DNA from: Mesodorylaimus sp. YZB2_4
Taxonomy: Eukaryota > Nematoda > Enoplea > Dorylaimida > Dorylaimidae
Assembly: GCA_030248295.1 (NCBI GenBank)
Contig: JASANH010000607.1
Coordinates: 1 to 64,000, forward strand
Direction: 5' to 3'
DNA length: 64,000 bases
Part shown: positions 56,481-64,000 of the stretch, one piece after another
Layout: the number at the start of each line of letters is the position of its first letter
How positions within the stretch are numbered: the first letter of the stretch is position 1
Notes under the pieces: generated by a model
What the model saw: the letters and a program-made list of their open reading frames with translations, nothing else
The model's database searches: none
Told to the model about the DNA's origin: nothing
Translations under genes and position numbers: made by a program

Positions 56481-57578
56481 TCTCACGAGCACCAGGCCCT
56501 GTAATGGTTGTTGTTTGTGCGAGTGCGACAGCTCTTCTTCGCGCTCGTACCGGCGGGTTCGGGCTGATCTTACAAGCGAGCGGTCCAAGGTCTCCAATAG
56601 CCCAAGCCTAGTGGAAAGGCTTAATCCTGCAGAGTAACGATCACTAAGACCCCTATTCCTCAACAACACCTTCAGGCGTGTCTGCCGCGCCTCCAAAGGG
56701 AGCGGTCAGATGAGCACAGGTCCACCACTTTTGGGTAATCTATTCATGATAGTTTTGATTATAATAATGTGCATTGGCCAGACTCAGTTTGCTATAGGAA
56801 GCGGCCGCCTTGGTGCGGCGCGGTTTTCGCATTTGTCTCTCCATATTAGTCAGTAGCGCGGCTGGAATCCCTGGCGATGGAGGTCTGTTTGCGAACCATG
56901 AACCCTCTCTGACCTTGCACACCAGGGCGTGAGGGACTCAGCCAGTAACATACATACTGTAGAGGTGCTACGAGTGGAGAGACGGAAGCCAAACGAGGAG
57001 ACAGTCTAAGGGGCAAGGCTCGAAGCCAGCCCGCCATCGTCCAAGAAAGTCGGTGTCCAATCGAGGATGTCCTCGTGTGGAGGTGCTCCTAGTGGGGACG
57101 CGCAGAGGGAAGCTGGTGTGTGAGCTGGTTCCCGCGTAGCCTCGCTTAAAAAGGTTTGACTTCTGGCCAGCTGGAGGCAAAAACGGGCTTCAGTCCAAAA
57201 CATTTTTTAAAACAAAAAAGTTAAAGTTTGATAAAGAAAAATGTGCTCTATCATAAAGAGTTATTCGTTTTGCTTTTATACTGCTATTCGATTTTCGACG
57301 AGTGCATTTCAAAAATTGACAAACAATCTTTGGGAACTGAAGGCGTAGAGTCAAGCTGTGAAACCATCAGCACTTTTTACCTCTGCCAAATTGTCACTAA
57401 AATCAAATTACTAAATGTCTCTTCTGTAAACATTCCGAAAAACATTGTTGGAATGTATACCAACATGAGGATGGGAACGTGGACTCGTACGAAGTATGGA
57501 CATGAGCAGCGGCAGGGTGAAGTGCGCCGATACTCATGAAATTTTTTGAAGTATGTCCTTACTCCCCCCTTTGCAGTT

Positions 57579-57593
57579 GGGGGGGGGGGGGGG
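57579..57593. repeat. G15 homopolymer
   Basis: Fifteen consecutive G on the plus strand, about 580 bp upstream of the FERM start codon. Confidence 0.95.
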
Positions 57594-58169
57594 TATTGGC
57601 TTTTGCGACGTCGAAAAGGGGGGTTCAGGCGCAAAACATAAAATAGATTAAGGGGAGAGGGGGGTCAAAAATTGCTGATTTGCATACGACGTCGTTTTTG
57701 AATGGCCCTTTTCACTTTACACCGAATTGCAGTCACCCCTCGCACATGTCATTCGCCAGCAGATGGCGCTGTTGTCCCCGAGCCCGCCCATGCCCCGTTT
57801 TGTCGATAATTGCATGCGTTGCTTCGCGACCAGTCTTCTCACGGCTGGAGCGGTCGAAGCAGCAGGCGGCAGCTCTTCGTGCGGACGCTTGTACGTTTTC
57901 GTTCTTGTTCCTCGCTCGAACCACCAATGCGGCTTATCTCTAGCTCGCAAGGCGGGGTGTGTCGGGTTTGTGCAACGTAGACTCTCGAGTGCGAATATAT
58001 TCGGACAATTCTTCCGCGCTTCTTCGATAACAAAGTCACCAACTATTGTTTGCCATATTAGGATTAGTTCGGTACTTATTGTTTATCAGGCCGGGCCAGT
58101 CGAGGCGGCTACTTTGAATTTACGGAATAACGGATTAGTGCATTCGAATTTGATCAATAATCATAAAAA

Positions 58170-63784
<5,615 letters not shown>

Positions 63785-63874
63785 GTAAGAGAGGATTTCG
63801 AGATTTCGATTGGTGTAACGCTCGTGCCTGCCAGGACGTGGCGAGTGGAAAAGAATAATCGCTACTCTTTACTG

Positions 63875-63965
63875 GCTAGGAGATGTCAACCCGTCGGGTT
63901 GATGTTCCAGCCGTAGGTATAGTCATAAGACTCACCTGCTCCAGCAGGCTCGGTTACACCGATGC
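63875..63965 (+). repeat. SINE-like repeat family 1, partial
   Basis: Contains GGCTAGGAGATGTCAACCC, GGGTTGATGTTCCAGCC, TATAGTCATAAGACTCACCT and CTCCAGCAGG, in the same order as 20090-20160. It lies in the intron after FERM exon 11. Confidence 0.55.
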
Positions 63966-64000
63966 GTGTTGCAGGCCACTAGCAACCACTGATCGTAAGA

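Larger units (their letters stand above)
56036..58169. other. Repeats and 5' flank of the FERM gene
   Basis: Contains SINE-like family 3 (about 56255-56480), a further repeat-like stretch to about 57200, the G15 tract, and a GC-richer segment (57720-58000) that is probably the FERM promoter and leader. No gene recognised. Confidence 0.45.

Overview
The window is animal DNA, most probably from a nematode. The reasons are a single-exon srsx-like chemoreceptor-type GPCR, a cluster of proteins built from MIG-18-like Cys modules, a pair of nematode-style Cys-rich secreted proteins, very short introns (about 48-60 nt is common), and degenerate TTAGGC (nematode telomere-type) repeats. I cannot name the species. 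All calls come from reading frames, splice sites and remembered family motifs; no database search was run.

Layout. 1-2.8 kb: a candidate 46-residue secreted peptide (+) and a GPCR (-). 3.2-3.6 kb: a foldback inverted repeat. 4.9-6.5 kb: a five-exon alpha carbonic anhydrase with a GPI-type tail (-). 7.0-9.1 kb: a direct duplication of about 0.95 kb, each copy carrying a tiny multi-exon gene candidate. 9.9-13.9 kb: two tandem six-exon Cys-rich secreted paralogs (+). 14.4-15.1 kb: an atypical dual-specificity phosphatase (-). 17.1-19.0 kb: a DEG/ENaC channel with two frame breaks (-). 20.6-21.7 kb: a DUSP23-like phosphatase (-). 26.0-27.5 kb: a VWC plus inactive trypsin-fold protein (+). 28.0-28.7 kb: a Gly/His/Arg-rich and Cys-rich secreted protein (+). 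31.8-40.5 kb: two copies of a small secreted peptide gene interleaved with a broken and an intact C-type lectin/PAN gene. 41.1-49.2 kb: three MIG-18-like module genes (-) on a partial tandem duplication. 49.6-56.0 kb: three tRNA-Leu genes. 58.2-63.8 kb: eleven exons of a FRMD3/FRMD5-like FERM gene (+) that runs off the window.

The gene set is dominated by secreted or surface proteins (lectin, PAN, VWC, MIG-18-like modules, carbonic anhydrase, channel, GPCR, small peptides), several of them locally duplicated. This is not an operon-like set with one shared pathway.

Mobile DNA is abundant and unusually legible. There is a 638-bp foldback element with a perfect 9-bp target duplication inside a lectin pseudogene, and a 682-bp hAT-like element with a perfect 8-bp target duplication and GGGATC arrays. 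A 418-bp relative lies in a FERM intron. There is also a palindromic TTAA-flanked MITE, an inverted-repeat element carrying TTAGGC-like repeats, several tRNA-derived SINE-like sequences, paired minisatellites, and four G or C tracts of 14 or more bases.
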